Positions 1 through 11,860 of a stretch of DNA of 64,000 nt are shown here, in pieces; within the stretch, counting starts at the first letter, position 1, and each line of letters opens with the position of its first letter. The stretch is from Dama dama (lineage: Eukaryota > Chordata > Mammalia > Artiodactyla > Cervidae): the NCBI RefSeq assembly GCF_033118175.1, contig NC_083685.1:120784501-120848500 (forward strand), given 5' to 3'. Below the pieces are notes generated by a model. That model did no database searches. It saw nothing but the letters and a program-made list of their open reading frames with translations, and was not told the DNA's origin. The position numbers and the translations under genes are program-made.

Positions 1-1840
1 CATGGCGACCCACAGCACCCCACCTCTGAGCCTGAGGTCCCCCCATCCCTGGCACCGGTGATAGGGCCTCAGGCACAGGGTGCCGAGCCAGGGTCAGCGG
101 CAAGAATCTGACCACGTGGTGCTGCCAACACTGACCCCGGGTCAGCTGACCCTAGCACGGTTGGCCCAGGAGAAAAAGGCTGGAAGCAGGGAGAATCAAA
201 GTGCATCTCTTCATCAGCTTATTTTTAGTTGCGTTATGTAAGTGGCTTCATCTCAACGTCACGTAGGGAGGGGGGGTCTCAGATTTAATTACAGGATGAC
301 AGCCTCTGCTTTTCAAGCAAGCTGTTCTCCTGGCAAGGCAGGCACAAGGATTTGTGAATTTTTGCTAAACAGAAGGAGCCCTTTCTGAGGTGACCGCAAA
401 ACTTTAAGGGTTTTCACCACCATCTCTCTCTCTCTGACCAGCCCAACTGGGTTTCTGCGGAGCTTGGCCTAAGGGGGTGGCAGTGTGTCTCAGATCACAG
501 GGAAATTTCGTGCCTGTCAAGGGAGCTGTTTCTCCACCACCCCCTCCTGGCAGCCTCCCCGTCTCTCTAAGAGAAGGATCCACCCAATCAGAACTCCTCT
601 TCCCTTTCTCCTTCCTGGATTAGAGCACTTGTGATCGGCAACCAGAAAGTTCCAGAGCAGGAGAGAGAGGAGGCACGGACACTGTCGCGTCTTCCCCATC
701 CTCTCTGGCCATCACTGCCTCCTCCCTCCACGCCAGGTGCTGTGGGTGACTGGCTGGGGCAGGGCTACCGGGCCGAACTGTCCAAACTGTGTCCAGAGGA
801 CTGTTTTCTTGGTCCTCAGCCCACATTCTTCACACTGTCAGCATTGTCAGCAAGAAGGCGTGGGGGTGCCTGGAGCCGGAAGCTCCAGAGGTGGGTGGGG
901 GGGAGGCCTGTGTCCTGCCAGCAGGAAGTTCACCTCAGCGGCCTCCAGCACACTGGGGCCTTGTATGGCTGAGGCAGGGCCACGTCGCCTGCCACGGGGT
1001 GAAGCCTAGCGTCTACCTGGGGCTGCCGCTAAGGGTGTGGGCACAGAGTTGGGAAGCCAGTAGCCGGGGCTGGGCCAGCAGCCTCGTGATGGCCTTGGGA
1101 TCCTGGGCAGTAGGTTCCGGATGGGCAGGCTACCTGCGCAGGGTGTTGGAAGAGCCGAGGTATAGATGGCAGAAGCCTGGCATCAAGAACCATGCCTGGC
1201 ACGTGGCAAGTGGCCAGTGTGTCTTAGATATCATCATCATCAGTGGTCAGACAGGACCTTCCAGAGAGAGCACCTAAGTGCCCATGGGTGCTGCCCCCTC
1301 TAGTGGATGCTCCAGGAGTTACCCAGCCTCGGTGTGGGCTGCGAGGCGACTTCCAGGAAACACGGGTGCTGGGGAGACTCTGATGAGCACACCCAGCCAG
1401 GTGAGCCAGGCCGAGCCACGGGACCGGACGCGGCTTTGACGTGCTGAGAAAGGTGGTACTCCTCCCCAGACCCGTCATCCCAGGCTTTTCATGAGAAACA
1501 TCACCAGTCTCAGCAGAGGGACAGTCTGCAGACCCCTGTCCAGCACGTTGCTCAAACCAGGCAAGTCTGAGACCCTCGGGGCCAAGAGGAGCCCAGGAAG
1601 ACGTGATGACCAAGTCACCTGGGATCTGGGTTGGGTGCTGGAGCAGTAAGACACTAGGTGAAAGCTAAGAAAACCTTAATAAAGTCCAGACTCTAGTGAA
1701 CAACAGTGAGTCCATGGTGGTCTGTTAATTGTAGCAAACGCATTACAGCGACAAGAGATGTTAACAACAAGGCGGGGCAGAGGGGATCTCTTAGGTGTGG
1801 GCTATTTTTGCAGTAACTGTGTAAATCTAAACAGTCCTAA
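1..1840. other. Intergenic, no gene recognised
   Basis: GC-rich non-coding sequence far downstream of CHMP6. The open frames here are short, overlap on both strands and have no recognisable protein content. An AT-rich stretch at about 190-400 stands out in composition but carries no repeat I can name. In human the next gene in this direction is BAIAP2; I see no BAIAP2 exon here, so it probably lies beyond the left edge. Confidence 0.5.
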
Positions 1841-2133
1841 CATGTAAAGTGGAGAAGGCAATGGCAACCCACTCCTGTACTCTTGCCTGGAAAATCCCAT
1901 GGATGGAAGAGCCCGGTAGGCTGTAATCCATGGGGTCGTGAAGAGTCGGACACGACTGAGTGACTTCACTTTCACTTTTCACTTTCATGTATTGGAGAAG
2001 GAAATGGCAACCCACTCCAGTGTTCTTGCCTGGAGGATCCCAGGGACGGCGGAGCCTGGTGGGCTGCCGTCTATGGGTCACACAGAGTTGGACATGACTG
2101 AAGAGACTTAGCAGCAGCAGCAGCATGTAAAGT
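1841..2133 (+). repeat. Bov-A2 SINE with target-site duplication
   Basis: Two tandem Bov-A monomers, each beginning near GGAGAAGG(C/A)AATGGCAAC and ending with the cacgactgag / catgactgaa motif, followed by a short (CAG)n tail. The dimer is flanked by a 10-bp direct repeat, CATGTAAAGT, at 1841-1850 and 2124-2133. This ruminant-specific family is one of the strongest clues to the organism. Confidence 0.95.
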
Positions 2134-4024
2134 CTACTCACAGAGGCCTTGGCACAAGCCTCCATTTGGCCTGCGGGTCTGAAGGAGGGGCCTGCACCTC
2201 AGCCCGGAGTCCCATATCTGTGGGTTCAGTGGGCAAAGCAGTGGCCCTGTCCCCACAGAGTGCCCCGGGTCCACTCTGCCACCTGCCGCACGGGGCCTTG
2301 CAAGAGGCTGGCCTGGGGTGGGGAGGGGGTGGGGCGTGGGCCTGGCTGATAGCCAATCTCCTGCCTCCTCCCTCCTCCCCAGTCTTTTACTGAGATTTGC
2401 TCTTCCCTCAAAACCCGCTCCCCCTCGACCCGAACGTGGCACAGAGGCTTTCGTCTCTCGGACCAAAATGTTGGCTGCAGACAGCACAGGCTTCACTCTG
2501 CCTCCGGGGATGGGTGACATTGCCCTTTCTGCCCTTGGAGGGACCTCTGAGCCGGGCCTTGCCTGGGAGGAGGAGACGCCTGGCTCACAAGGGCCTTCTC
2601 CCCTCTCCGAGGAGGTGGTAGAGTGTTTCAGGCGCGGGTGGCCTCCCATGTCCTTCCTAGTTCAGCTTTAACCCTCTTATCGAGGCAGGGTAAAAAGTTC
2701 CCAGAGCTTCCTTACTGGCCAGGCCGGGAGGGGCCCTCAGGGGCTTCCACTGAGGGGCCCGGGGAGGTGCTGCCCTGTCGCCGCGCTGGGTGGGGAGAGG
2801 TTCCCCAGCAACGGGCCCTCTTACATAATCTAGCGCATCGGCGTGACTCCAGGTGCCCGTGGGAGGCAGCGTGGGGGTGAGCGCAGGGGCGAGGACGAGT
2901 CTCAGAGTTTCACTCGGTGTTTCTCCCCCTCTTATTACATTTCAGCGTCATCCTGCGTCTGCCAGCTCAGTCACCCACTTGCTCGTTAGAATATATTAAC
3001 TGACAACGCAGATTTAAATAACTCGGGCAGAGCCCCCAGACCCGGGCCTCCCGCACTGGCCCAGGTGAGGCAGGAGGGCCGGGGCGGAGGCAGGATGCCA
3101 GGGCGAGCGGCTTGCTTGGGCCTCATGTCCAGAGCTGGACGGGGCGGACTGGGAAGGGCAGCCCAAGCTCAGGGGCCGGGTCCGGTGGGGAGGGAGGAGC
3201 TGAAGGCAGGCAGCAGGGGACCCCGCCCCCAATCTCAGGCATACTCGCCATCTTCTCTGCAAACCCAGCTGTGACAGAATTCTCTGAGCAGGGGGACTGG
3301 AAGCTAAGGAAGCCAGCGATGGCCCTCACGCAAGCCCCCTTGGTCAAAAGAACAGTGGTTTAGGTGAGGAGGCCAGAGGTGAGCGACTTGAAGGGCTGAG
3401 TGCCCAGCCAGGATGCCCCAGGCACATTGGCTCTTGGTGGTCACTCAACTTCATGGGAAATATGAGGCAGGAGGCCGGCTTCACCCTCAATATCATTATT
3501 TCATTTCCCTCTGAAATGCAGCCTTTGTTTTCTTATCATTCCCCCTCTTAAATGACTTAAACTGCCTTGAAAGTGATCTCAAAGGTAAGTTCGGAGTGGA
3601 GAGGAGAAAGTCTGTTGTCTGGAACATGAACCTAGAGGACACTCTGAAAACAGGGCTGGACACGTCCTCGTGGGTTCTTCCCGAAGGGAGGGCGGCCCCA
3701 GGCCTGCGGTGCCGGCTCCCGGCGCTGCCAGTGAAGCCCAGACGCCGCCTCGCGTGCGCAGATGGCTTCCCTGCCCAGGCGGCTGCTTCTAATTTCAGCT
3801 GCTGGAGGCTCCGCGCGCTCTCTCTCTTTTTTTAAATCCCATGTTTATTTAAAGCAGATTTTAAAATGTTGTCTTCAGCCCTGAAACCTGACTTTTTCTT
3901 CTTGCTGCAGATCCTAAAGCCCCACTTAGGGTCCCACAGCTCCCAAAGGGGGAGCTTTGCGGCTGACTTGAGTGGGTCTGTGGGTCAGCCGGTCAGTGAG
4001 ACAGAACCCCCACCCCCACCCCCG
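2134..4024. other. Intergenic GC-rich sequence, no gene recognised
   Basis: No coding exon or nameable repeat is visible. It includes a G-run cluster at 2315-2340 capable of forming a G-quadruplex. AT-richer blocks at 2885-3025 and 3480-3600 contrast with the GC-rich surroundings and could be old regulatory elements, but conservation cannot be judged from one sequence. Confidence 0.4.
2315..2340 (+). other. G-quadruplex-forming motif
   Basis: Four runs of at least four G separated by single bases (GGGG T GGGG A GGGGG T GGGG at 2315-2334), followed by another GGG at 2338-2340. This meets the usual G-quadruplex pattern with very short loops. No gene lies next to it. Confidence 0.75.
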
Positions 4025-4546
4025 CTGTCCAGCACTGTGGCATTTGGACAATTGGTGGATGTTTTCCTATCAGAGCAGTCTCGTGTGGTGCCGACACAGC
4101 CAGAACATGGGGCGCCTCTCCGCCCCCTGGACGTCCTGGGTTCCCAAACATGTGAGAAGTGGTGTGCGATCTCGGGAGGGGAGCACGACCCCCATGATGC
4201 CAGGTGTTCCCAGGAGATGGGAGTCTGGAACCACCCACCTCGTCTTCCCGTCTCGGCCCTATGGCAGAGGGACCTGTGTGGTCCAGGTGTGTCCCCTGGA
4301 GGTGGGAAGGGACCAGATGGGCGATTCCTGCCTGGGGAGGGGTGTGGCGGGCAGCAGTAGTTTGTGGGCTCCTCTCCCATCTCTGCTCTCCCTGGCACCC
4401 AGGTCTCCCCATTTCTCTTGTACCTGGGAACCAAGGACATCGAGGGGGGCTCTCCCTGTTCTGACTATGTAGACACCACACCAGACGGCTCAGATAGGAA
4501 AGCACCAGTCCACGGTCTGCAGGTCGGTTTGCACAGTGTGGGACAG
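4025..4546. repeat. Imperfect inverted repeat, arms of about 140 bp
   Basis: The left arm (about 4025-4165) and the reverse complement of the right arm (about 4400-4546) align by eye over more than 100 bp. The best core is TTTCCTATC at 4062-4070 matching the minus strand near 4495, followed by shared GTGTGGTG, CAGAACA and GGTTCCCA blocks in the same order. Identity is roughly 75-80 percent with small indels, and the spacer is about 240 bp. It could be two copies of one old repeat in opposite orientation, an ancient hairpin transposon remnant, or a local inverted duplication. I cannot name the family. Confidence 0.7.
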
Positions 4547-6394
4547 CTGATGCAGAACAATGGGAGGCTCTGTCCCACGGGCAAGGTGACCCACCGACCC
4601 ACCCGAGTGGTGGTAGGCACTTGGGAAATGGGAGGTCCCATCCCTTTTAGTGTAACCACTTCATCTGCTTCTGTGGCTCACTCCAGAATGTCCTAGAGGA
4701 ACTGTAATGAAACTGGACAGTGAGAGGCCAAAATCAGTCAGGGGGCCAGCCTGAGCTCTGGCGCCCTGTGGGGTGGGGGAGGGGGCAGGTGCTGGCTGGA
4801 TACCTGTGGGGACTGAGTTTACTGGTCTGATCTCAAGCTCCTACAGCAAGAAGTAGGAAGGCTGAGAGCAGAGAGGCTGGGGTCTTTGGAGAACTGTGAT
4901 GGCCCGAGGCCAGTCTGCAGTGAGAGCCACAGGACTGCCCAGGTGGCTGGGAGGCTGGGGTGGTTCAGTGAAGACTGGTCTGAGTTGATGCTGGCTGTAG
5001 GGCCATGGTGGAGCACCCGTTTCTGTCCGGAACCAGGGAGTTGTCTGGATGGCAATCAAAGCTGCTGCCCGGGCTGTCACAGCCTCAGGAAGCGTGGAGT
5101 ATTTTGGAATTTCTTCACTGATAGGTCTGGTCAGAAAGTAATAGGATTCTGAGAAAAATTATTTTAGTGTCAAGCTTGAGACTATTGCTTGCCCTGTCAG
5201 GCTCTTTTTCTTTTTTTCTCAAAAATCAGAAGAAACATATCTTTGTAGAGGTTCATGGAAAACTTCAGCTGTTGCCTAGCTGTCCAAACAAAAAGAAGAT
5301 TCCATCCATGAGGGAAAAACAATTTAAATGAATCCAGGTGAACCTTAACCCCCAGTCCAACCAGACATTGGCTCCACGTGACCTTTGCAGTGTCGCTCTG
5401 TTGCTGGCAGAAACAGGGTCCCTGCGGAGATCTGGCAGCTCAGTCCCTGGAACCTGCTGTTAATTCTCACCCGGATTTTGAGGTTTTCTCTGCAGCCACA
5501 GGAGCCGAGTCCTTTGTGCAGCCTCAGGCCTTGGTTTTCAGAGCCCCTGGGCTTGGAGATGGTAGATTTGGTTGTAATTTTCCCTCATTCCTTGGCTTAT
5601 AGATTTCCCACCAGGAAAACTCCAGAGACCTTGATTCCACCTCAGGTGAAGTCAAAGCCGAGGCTCCCCACTGGGCACAGGCTCCCTGCTGGAAAGCTGT
5701 GGGCTTGTGGTGCAGTGGAAAACCGAGGTGGTGCTTTGCAAGCCGTTTCAGGCAGATGGGTCTCATGCGATGTCAGCTGCAGCAGCACGGCCCTGTGGTG
5801 TTTTGCAGGACAGACTCTGGCTTTCAGTCTTCCAGGCTGGCGTCTGGAGCTCAGCCTCCCCTGAGTTAGGCAGAGAGGACCGAGGACGCGGCCACGCTCG
5901 TGGGAGACGTGACCCCAGTATCTTGGCTCCTGGTCCGCGGAGGACATGAGGTGCTGGCGGGGCTGGTGGGCAGGGACACCACATCGGGGAGCCTCCGCTG
6001 CCACCTGGTGGACAGACGCATGGCGGGCGCCGAGACCCTTGGCAGGCGCCGAGAGTGGTGGCCCAGCCAGCCAGGTGGATGGGCTGCCGGGGGCGGAGGG
6101 GTGGTGACAAGGGTGGGGCCGCCCAGGTTGGGGCGGCAGGCTCCTGCTTGCCCCTGAGTCTGGGTAGTCAGCAGGCGGCTCTCAGGGCACCGGCTCCATG
6201 GGACCCGAACTCGCTGAGATGCGTTCTCAGGAGGAGAGGAGTGCCAGCCTGCCAGGACCCAGCATCGAAGAAAAGACGGTGCCTGGGAGAGGCCGCCTGG
6301 AACCTGCAGAGGGAACGTGGGGACTGCAGACTGCCTGGCCACTTTCACTCTGTGAGAACACTGCTCACTGTGATGTTTATTTTCAAAGGGCCCT
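4547..6394. other. Intergenic sequence, no gene recognised
   Basis: Mixed-composition non-coding DNA. About 5100-5380 is AT-rich and single-copy in appearance; the rest is GC-rich. Several overlapping open frames of 80-215 codons occur on both strands around 5.6-6.5 kb, as expected of a GC-rich tract with few stops, and none resembles a known protein. Confidence 0.4.
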
Positions 6395-7146
6395 ATGACA
6401 TCCTTTTTGAGAAAACGGAGATAAAATTTACAGAGCATAAAATCAGCCATTTTAAAGTATACAGTCCTGTCCACTTTAGTGGTGTTGAGTGCTGTCACAC
6501 TAACAGCACCCACTAACTCCAGTCCTGAAGCACTTAGATCACCCCGAGGGGGACCCCGTGCACATTAACCATCAGGTCCCGCTGCTCCCTCCCCCGGCCC
6601 CGCCCTGTCTCTGTGGTCACCTCACATCAGTGGAATCATGCGACGTGTGACCTTTGGTGCCTGGCATCCTTCACTCAGTGTCTGAGGAGCATCCGTGTTG
6701 TCACGCAGCCCGTGCTTCACTCCTCACGGCTCAGGAACATTCCGACGTGGGGAGGACATTTTGTACACCCAGTCACTGGTGGGCGATAGAAGGTTGTTAC
6801 CACCTTTGGGTGGCCATGGGGAGTGCGGCCATGAAGAGTCATGGACAAGTTTTGGTTTGAACACCTGTTTTAAGTTTACTTTAGGAGTGGAGTTGCTGGG
6901 TCACAAGGTAGTTTTATGTTCAGTTTTCTGAGGAACCACCAAGCTGTTTTCCTAGTGGCTGCGTCCATTTTGCGCGCTCATCAGCAGTGCACAAGGATTC
7001 CACTTCCTCCACATCCTCACCAACCATTGTTATTTTCTATATATTTTTTAATTCTAGCCCCATCTTATTGGGTACAATGTGGTACTCATTGTGGTTTTGA
7101 TTTGAATTTCCCCAATCCCTAAGTGACTGTCTTTTCATGTGAGTGA
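6395..7146 (-). repeat. Old L1 (L1M-type) 3' region, antisense
   Basis: The plus strand reads as the reverse complement of a mammalian L1M 3' region: the AT-rich block near 6413-6470, a middle section with 'acctcacatcagtggaatca', then 'gtggttttgatttgaatttc' near 7092 and a closing 'cttttcatgtgagtgacatc'. It is heavily diverged and is interrupted on its right by a younger L1 copy. Confidence 0.8.
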
Positions 7147-7656
7147 CATCCTTTTTATTTTGTACTTATTTATTTTTTTATATTCTTTTTAAAAATTTTG
7201 TATATTCTTGTAAAAAAAACACTTTATTGGAGTTAGTGGCTTTACAATGTTGTATTACTTTCTTTGTTATTGTTGTTTAGTTGCTCAGTTATGTCCGACT
7301 CTTCTGTAACCTCCATGGACTGCAGCCTGACAGGCTCCTCTGTCCATGGGATTTCCCAGGTAAGAATCCTGGAGTGGGTAGCCATTTGCTTGTCCAGGGG
7401 CGCTTTCCGACCCAGGGATGGGACCCGTGTCTCCTGCATTGCAGGCAGATTCTCTACCACTGAGCCACCTGGTAAGCTTCTGTACAGCAAAGTGAATCAG
7501 TTGTATGTACACATATACCCACTCTTTTTGGACTTCCTTCCCATTGAGGTCACCACAGATCGCTGAATAGAGTTCCCTGTGATAAACAGGAGGTTCTCGT
7601 AAGTTATCTAGATTGGATAAAGTAGTAAAGTAGTATATATATTGGCATCCTTTTTA
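7147..7656 (-). repeat. Artiodactyl L1 3' end, antisense, with duplication
   Basis: A truncated L1 3' end in antisense, recognised from the TACAATGTTGT and 'ctgtacagcaaagtgaatca' blocks that mark artiodactyl L1 3' UTRs. An 11-bp direct repeat, CATCCTTTTTA, flanks it at 7147-7157 and 7646-7656, consistent with target-primed insertion into the older L1 sequence on the left. A Bov-tA SINE later inserted inside it. Confidence 0.8.
7265..7477 (-). repeat. Bov-tA SINE, antisense, nested in L1
   Basis: The plus strand begins with the reverse of the (AAC)n tail (tgttgtttagttgctcag) and ends with the reverse complement of the tRNA-Glu-like head (accactgagccacctgg). Between them lie the Bov-A body blocks. 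It splits the L1 3' UTR, so it is the younger insertion of the pair. Confidence 0.9.
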
Positions 7657-8799
7657 AAAGGAACCAGGCTTCTGAAGAATTTCAGCAGCTTTACCTCAGA
7701 ACTCCGTTAGGGGAGTGAGCCTGGGAGGGGCTCCCTGGTCCCCCTGGTCAGCTGTGTCTTCCAACTGGGCCAAGTTCCAGAAGCTGCAAGGCCCTCAAAA
7801 CTACTTCTATGAGTTGAGTAATTCCTGCGTGCCTTTAAGATGAAACGCATGGTGTGAAGAGCGTAGAGTATGGGCTGACGGCTCCTGAGTAGACCCGTAT
7901 CAGAGAGGTCTGTGAGAAGGCCCTACGGCCCCCACCCTTGGCCATGTGGAGTGAGTGGAAGTCCTGGCCGGCTGCCTGCAGACGCCTTGGGTGGGAGCCC
8001 AGACCGTCCACGATCCTGGCAGGACTGTGATGCCAGGTGGTGGCCCAGAGCCAGGGAGTCAGGCTCAGCAACCTGCCAAGGCCTCTGACCACCAGCCCAC
8101 AGGACGGGAGGGGCGGGACTGGGCATTCATCAGCCTCATCACGCTGGGGCATGGGCTGGGAGGGGCTTTCCCAAGGCCACGCAGCTGGGCAGGAGGAGCC
8201 AGAGCTGCCCCACCTGGGGCACAGGCAGCTACACCTGCAGGTCCTGGTGGGCAAGAGCCTCAGTGACTTCAGCAGAAATGGGCTTTGTTGAAAGGAGATC
8301 AGGTAGATTACTGGTTGAAACCCTGGAGAGCCATGTGAGCCAGGCCTGGCCTGAGGACCACCTGCCCATCAAACAGGCCCAGCTGGCCCAGCGACCCTGA
8401 CCCTGGGCTGCTGCTATTACTGCCCTCTGCTCGCCACACCCCCATACCAGGCACCACGGCTCTCCCTGTCTCTCCAGGCCCCTCCCATCCTCTGGCGGCC
8501 CCAAAGCCCCCATACTGAGGGGCCCCCAGCCTGGGAAGGGGATCTGACACCTGCTGTGCCAACAACTGACTCCTGAAACCCTCCCTCCTCTGCCCTCTGG
8601 CCCTGCACCCTACAGAGCTCCCAAGATCACACTTGAGGACATGCATGTCGGACTCAGGCAAATGTTTTTAATTCTGGAGACCCCTAGAGGTCCTGACCAC
8701 CCTCAATAAGCCCCAGTCTTCCTTGAGTTGTTCATCAAACGGAGCCTGAGCCTGAAGGTTTCCTGTGAAGGGCTGGCAGTATCGACAGGCCTAAGAATC
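7657..8799. other. Intergenic sequence, no gene recognised
   Basis: Non-coding, GC-rich from about 7.9 kb. No repeat family, exon or RNA gene is recognisable. Overlapping open frames on both strands around 7.9-8.6 kb look like chance products of composition. Confidence 0.4.
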
Positions 8800-9047
8800 A
8801 AATTAATTTCTCAAGGGACTTCCCTGGTGGTCCAGTGGTTAAGAATCCATTGTGCAATGCCAGGGACTCGGGTTCGATCCCTGGCTGGGGAACTAAGATC
8901 CCACACGCCGAGGAGAAACAAAGTCCAAGGCACAACTATTGAGTGTGCCACAGCTAGTGAGTCTGCGTGCTGCAAAGAGGATCCTGAGTGGCGCAACTAG
9001 GATCCAACGCAGCCAAAGACATAAGTATTAAAAAATTAATTTCTCAA
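8800..9047 (+). repeat. CHR-type SINE with 15-bp target-site duplication
   Basis: Starts with GGGACTTCCCTGGTGGTCCA, the tRNA-Glu-derived head of the cetartiodactyl CHR family, retains the B-box-like GGTTCGATCCCTGG, and ends in an A-rich tail near 9030. A perfect 15-bp direct repeat (AAATTAATTTCTCAA) lies at 8800-8814 and 9033-9047. Confidence 0.92.
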
Positions 9048-10376
9048 AACAAGCACAAGGAACAGTCCCAGACTGAGGCACCCGAGGGTCCCAGAACGGC
9101 AGGAACCGATCGGGACTGTTATTCACTCCACGTGCTGCACCAGATACCTCTCCATAGCTCACGCGGTCAATTTGATTCCGACCCTCATTTGCTGGTGAGG
9201 GAACTGTGGCCCCGGGAAGGAATTTCCCTGGAGAGGGGGCTGACTGAGACACCAGGCAGGGAGTCAAGAGGTTGCCTGCTGCTCCCCTGGGGCCCCAGAG
9301 GGAGCCTGGCACAGGGCCCCTGCCTGCAGGCCCACCCCTCAATCATCCCGGCTCCTGGTGCAACTCAGTTTTTCACTTAAACCCAGACAGCTCCCCAGTT
9401 CGTATCTCTCCTGGGCTCCAGCTCTGATCACCTACCTGGTATCCCCCGCTCCAGGCCTCCTTTGTGGACCCAGTCCAGGTCCTGTCCCACCATGGCTTCT
9501 CAGCCTTGGGTGACAGTCTCTTGCTTTACTGCCCCCAACCCATCCCCAAGACCCTCAGCTTTGTGCTCCTAATTCTCCAATCCAGTTCTCCACACCCACC
9601 ACCCACCCCTCCACCCTAGACCCTGGCACTGGTTCCCCCCCTGATCCCCGCATTCCTCTAGTCTATACGAACTGGTCCCTACACTGCAGCCCTGAGAGGC
9701 TGACCCCATCCCTGTGGTGTTGTGGTGCCAGCCCACAGCATCCTCATCCCTGGGGACGAGGATGAGACCCTCCAGCAGCCCCTGAACTCCCACCTCATGG
9801 CCCCCTCCCCCCAGGGCCGTCAGGATGACTTTGGATGCCTCTGTGGTCCTTAGCCCTTGGCCTCCTCACACTCGGCTGCTCACCGGCTCCCCCAGAAAGC
9901 AGGCACACAGGAGAGGGGGCAGGGAAGGGGGCCTATGACTTGGGTAGGAAGGCTCAGTCCCCATGGGCACCCTTCACAGGTAGTTACCATTAACTAACTT
10001 GGTACACTAACTAACTCGGTACACTTCTAGTGCCAAGCACAGCTTCACTTATTAGCTGAAACATTGAGATGCAGCCTAAATTGTCCAGGATGAAGTGTGA
10101 ACTGCTCACATCTGCCTGGACAGGGAAGTGTGGAGTTTGCAGACTCTTAAACGTTGGTTTACATAGACTCCGATTCTCCATCTTTTAATCTACTTTCTCC
10201 ATCGTTTCCTCTATTTAGAAAAATGTCCTGTCTCCAGATCTATCAGAGTTCTTGTCTGCTAAACCAGTGCTCAGAGAACCTGTGGACTTGCTGCCACTGA
10301 CGGGTTTTTTCCTCTTGGCTTTCGGTCACCTGGTCCTTTGAATTAGTGCTGGTGTCATGTGCTAAAGAAGATGGGA
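9048..10376. other. Intergenic sequence, possible MIR remnant
   Basis: Mostly single-copy-looking non-coding DNA. About 9165-9240 resembles an antisense MIR core (ctcatttgctggtgagggaa), seen as a weak match only. No exon is supported. Confidence 0.35.
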
Positions 10377-10635
10377 GGGACTTCCCTGGTGGTCCGGTGG
10401 TTAAGACTCTATCTTGCAATGCAGGGCACATGGGTTTGATCCCTGGTTGGAGAACTAAGATCCCACATGCCGCGGAGCAACTAAGCCCATGCGCCGGCAC
10501 GCCACTACTGAGCCCGAGCACCACAACTAGAGTCGGTGCCTCCCAATGGAAGATCCGGCATGATGCAATGAAGACCCCGCGTGCTGCAAACTAAGACCCA
10601 ATGTGGCCAGATATTAATAAATAAATATTTAAAGA
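10377..10635 (+). repeat. CHR-type SINE
   Basis: Begins GGACTTCCCTGGTGGTCCGG, carries the tRNA-like B-box region (gggtttgatccctggttgga) and several degenerate 'catgccgc..caactaa' units, and ends in an AATAAATAAATA tail near 10615. No clear target-site duplication was found. Confidence 0.9.
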
Positions 10636-11240
10636 CAGTGGGAGCAACGGATCGGGGGTCATCTGACTACAGCCCAGTGGCCAGATATCTGTGAAGTTTC
10701 ATTGCCATGTCCAGGCCATGTCCATTTGTTTACACAGCATCGACATGGAGACAGCAGAGTTCAGCAAGTCAGAGATCATACCTCCTGAGACATTTACATC
10801 TGGCCCTTTAAGGAAAAGTCTGGCAACCCCTCCTCTAGACAATGTTGTGCTCCAGCACAACAAAAGGACAGGAGACAACCTCCCAGAGGTTCCCACACTA
10901 GCTCTTTAATTAGCATCCTCATACATTCCTGAATCTGTCAGTCTTAAACGAAAGATCAGCCCTCAAGTCTCCATTCTTTTCATGATTAGACACCCCTTAA
11001 ATCTTAAATTCTGTCACTAAACCCAGCATGAGGCAACGCTTGGCAAGCAGCGTGTGCAGATGGTCAGCTATCGTTCCGTGGTCCTGCCCCTCTGTGGAAT
11101 CTTAAACCTGCTTGTTTCCATTGCTTCTGCAGTTCTCTGACATGTTTAAAGAGATGATTTATATATTTGTCTAGCTTCTGTAGTTCTTAGTGGGAGCACT
11201 GATCTACCACACACTACTTCTTCCTGCTTGGGAAGTCTGT
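10636..11240. other. Intergenic sequence, nothing recognised
   Basis: Short non-coding interval between a CHR SINE and the large antisense L1. No gene or nameable repeat is visible; the right part may be diverged L1. Confidence 0.35.
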
Positions 11241-11860
11241 TTCCCGTGTTTAAATGTCAATTTCCAGCTGTTTGTTGCTAGTAAATGGAAATACGTATTG
11301 AATTTTGCACACTGACGTGGTATTCTGTGACCCTGCTAAACATACTGATTAGTTATAGTGGATTTCTTACAGATTCCTTTGGGATTCTGCATTTTATTTC
11401 TTTTCCTTTTTTATTACATGGACTAGGACTTCCAATGTGATGTTGAACAGAAGTGGTTAAATTAGTTATCTTTGCCTTGTTCTCAGTCATATGGGGGAAA
11501 GCATGCAGTCTTTTACCATGAAGTGTGACGTTAGCCACAGAGTTCTTGTAAATGACTTTTATAAAGTTTAAGAAGTTCCCTTTTATTCCTAGTTTGCTAA
11601 GAGTTTTAAAAATTCTTTTCTTGCATCTACTGAGATATCATAAGCTTTTTCTTCTCTAGTCTACTGATATGCTGAAATATACTGATTAATATTTAAAGGT
11701 CGAGCTAAACTTTTATTTCTAAGATAAAACCTCATGTGATTTATCCTGTAAAAAAAAAAAAACAGGCTATTATAAGTCAAAGGCTTCTCTTTACATACTG
11801 CTTGGTTCGATTTGCTAATATTTTATTGAGGATTTTGTATGTATGTTCATAAGGGATGGG

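Noticed and set aside
8815..8900. tRNA gene-like promoter boxes in SINE heads
   Set aside because: These are the tRNA-Glu-derived heads of CHR and Bov-tA SINEs. They lack a full cloverleaf and sit in retroposed copies.
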